Source: CAG-791 sp964386925
Lineage (GTDB): Bacteria > Bacillota > Clostridia > Lachnospirales > Lachnospiraceae
Direction of reading: 5' to 3'
Assembly: GCA_964386925.1 (NCBI GenBank)
Contig: CAYLUU010000028.1
Location: forward strand, 1-25,664
Length of the DNA: 25,664 nucleotides
Made by a program: the position numbers and the translations under genes. Under the pieces are notes generated by a model that made no database searches, was not told where the DNA came from, and saw only the letters and a program-made list of their open reading frames with translations. Of this stretch, positions 25,003 through 25,664 are shown piece after piece. Positions within the stretch are counted from its first letter, which is position 1, and each line of letters opens with the position of its first letter.

Positions 25003-25610
25003 TGATCACAAGCCAGATGGAATTCGATCAGCAAAAAGAAGATCTTCGCCGGCGCATGAAACAGCTGCGGAATGAAATTCCGGAAGAAAAGCGTGCAGAA
25101 GAGAACAGTGCCATCACCAATATTATTCTGAATACAGCACTGTATGAGAGTGCGGCCTTTATTCTCAGCTATGTATCCTTCGGCTCCGAGGTGGATACCA
25201 CAGAGCTGATCCGTCATGCCATCCGTGACGGCAAGAAGGTGTACGTGCCGAAGATCCTCCGGGACAATTCTATGGACTTTTTCCTGTGTGAGGATCTGGG
25301 TCAGCTGCAGCGCAGCAAAATGGGAATTCTCGAGCCGGAGGCAGATCCTGCCAATCTGTTCCCGTATACCACACATATTTCGCTGGATTCTGCAGAAAAC
25401 TGCATGATTCTGGTACCGGGACTGGCCTTCGACAGCAAGCTCGGGCGAATTGGTTACGGCGGCGGTTATTACGACCGTTACCTTTCTAAATTCCATAAGA
25501 AAATGACCATCGGCATGGCATTTAGCGAGCAGATCGTTGACGAGGTGCCGATGGGACAGGATGACATTCCGCTGGATCTGGTGGTCACGCCGGAGAGAGC
25601 ATATTTCTGA
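25002..25610 (+). CDS. 5-formyltetrahydrofolate cyclo-ligase
   Basis: This cytosolic enzyme uses ATP to convert 5-formyl-THF to 5,10-methenyl-THF, returning stored folate to the pool used by FolD. The 202 residues fit the family. Visible motifs are the basic N-terminal helix LRRRMKQLRNEIPEEKRAEE, the FILSYVSFGSEVDT block and the C-terminal GRIGYGGGYYDRYL, which is diagnostic. The ATG shares one base with the proB stop codon, with GGAGG about 10 bases upstream. The 54 bases that follow to the window end contain no recognisable gene start. Confidence 0.95.
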   Translation: MITSQMEFDQQKEDLRRRMKQLRNEIPEEKRAEENSAITNIILNTALYESAAFILSYVSFGSEVDTTELIRHAIRDGKKVYVPKILRDNSMDFFLCEDLGQLQRSKMGILEPEADPANLFPYTTHISLDSAENCMILVPGLAFDSKLGRIGYGGGYYDRYLSKFHKKMTIGMAFSEQIVDEVPMGQDDIPLDLVVTPERAYF

Positions 25611-25664
25611 TGGCGATCTAGTACAGGACACCTCCGCCGGGACCCGGCACGTACCCAGAGGATG

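Noticed and set aside
25636..25648. 13-bp palindrome GCCGGG-A-CCCGGC after the cyclo-ligase gene
   Set aside because: No T run follows, so not a standard terminator, and the window ends before its context can be judged.

Overview
The window looks like a core-genome stretch of a Gram-positive anaerobe in the Clostridia, most likely Lachnospiraceae or a near relative. This is inferred from gene content only: a Rex redox repressor, an electron-bifurcating NfnAB pair, a short ProB without a PUA domain, an FtsK with a Ser/Thr/Arg-rich N-terminus, and the gene order phoH-ybeY-flippase-flavoprotein. Base composition is moderately GC-rich. I see no rRNA or tRNA gene, CRISPR array, insertion sequence, phage gene or obvious foreign island.

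Layout. The 3' end of a type II NADP isocitrate dehydrogenase gene (2-247) ends at a strong terminator. A convergent ABC-F ATPase gene (343-2466, the only minus-strand gene) follows. The 426-base divergent gap holds a candidate structured RNA (2562-2670), a near-consensus promoter overlapped by a half-conserved Rex operator, and small dyads. Then come rex, a 13-bp hairpin, the NAD(P)H-repair gene nnr, a CNNM/CorC-like CBS protein, yebC, a small acidic ORF, a 1301-residue ftsK, folD overlapping a zinc-ribbon membrane protein with chitobiase-C-like repeats, nfnA and nfnB. A tightly packed run ends the window: phoH, ybeY, a MOP-family flippase-like protein, two different FAD flavoproteins, proB and 5-formyl-THF cyclo-ligase.

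How the genes fit together. Several belong to redox-cofactor management: Rex senses NADH/NAD+, Nnr repairs hydrated NAD(P)H, NfnAB links NADH, ferredoxin and NADPH, and isocitrate dehydrogenase makes NADPH. FolD and the cyclo-ligase serve one-carbon metabolism. YebC, YbeY, PhoH and the ABC-F protein act on translation or RNA, and FtsK handles chromosome segregation.

No clearly new multi-gene system was found. The items most worth a second look are the possible structured RNA upstream of rex, the zinc-ribbon/TPR/chitobiase-C membrane protein coupled to folD, a CNNM-type protein that lacks the family's acidic residues, the acidic microprotein overlapping yebC, and the repeated occurrence of low-complexity Ser/Ala/Glu-rich insertions in otherwise conserved proteins.
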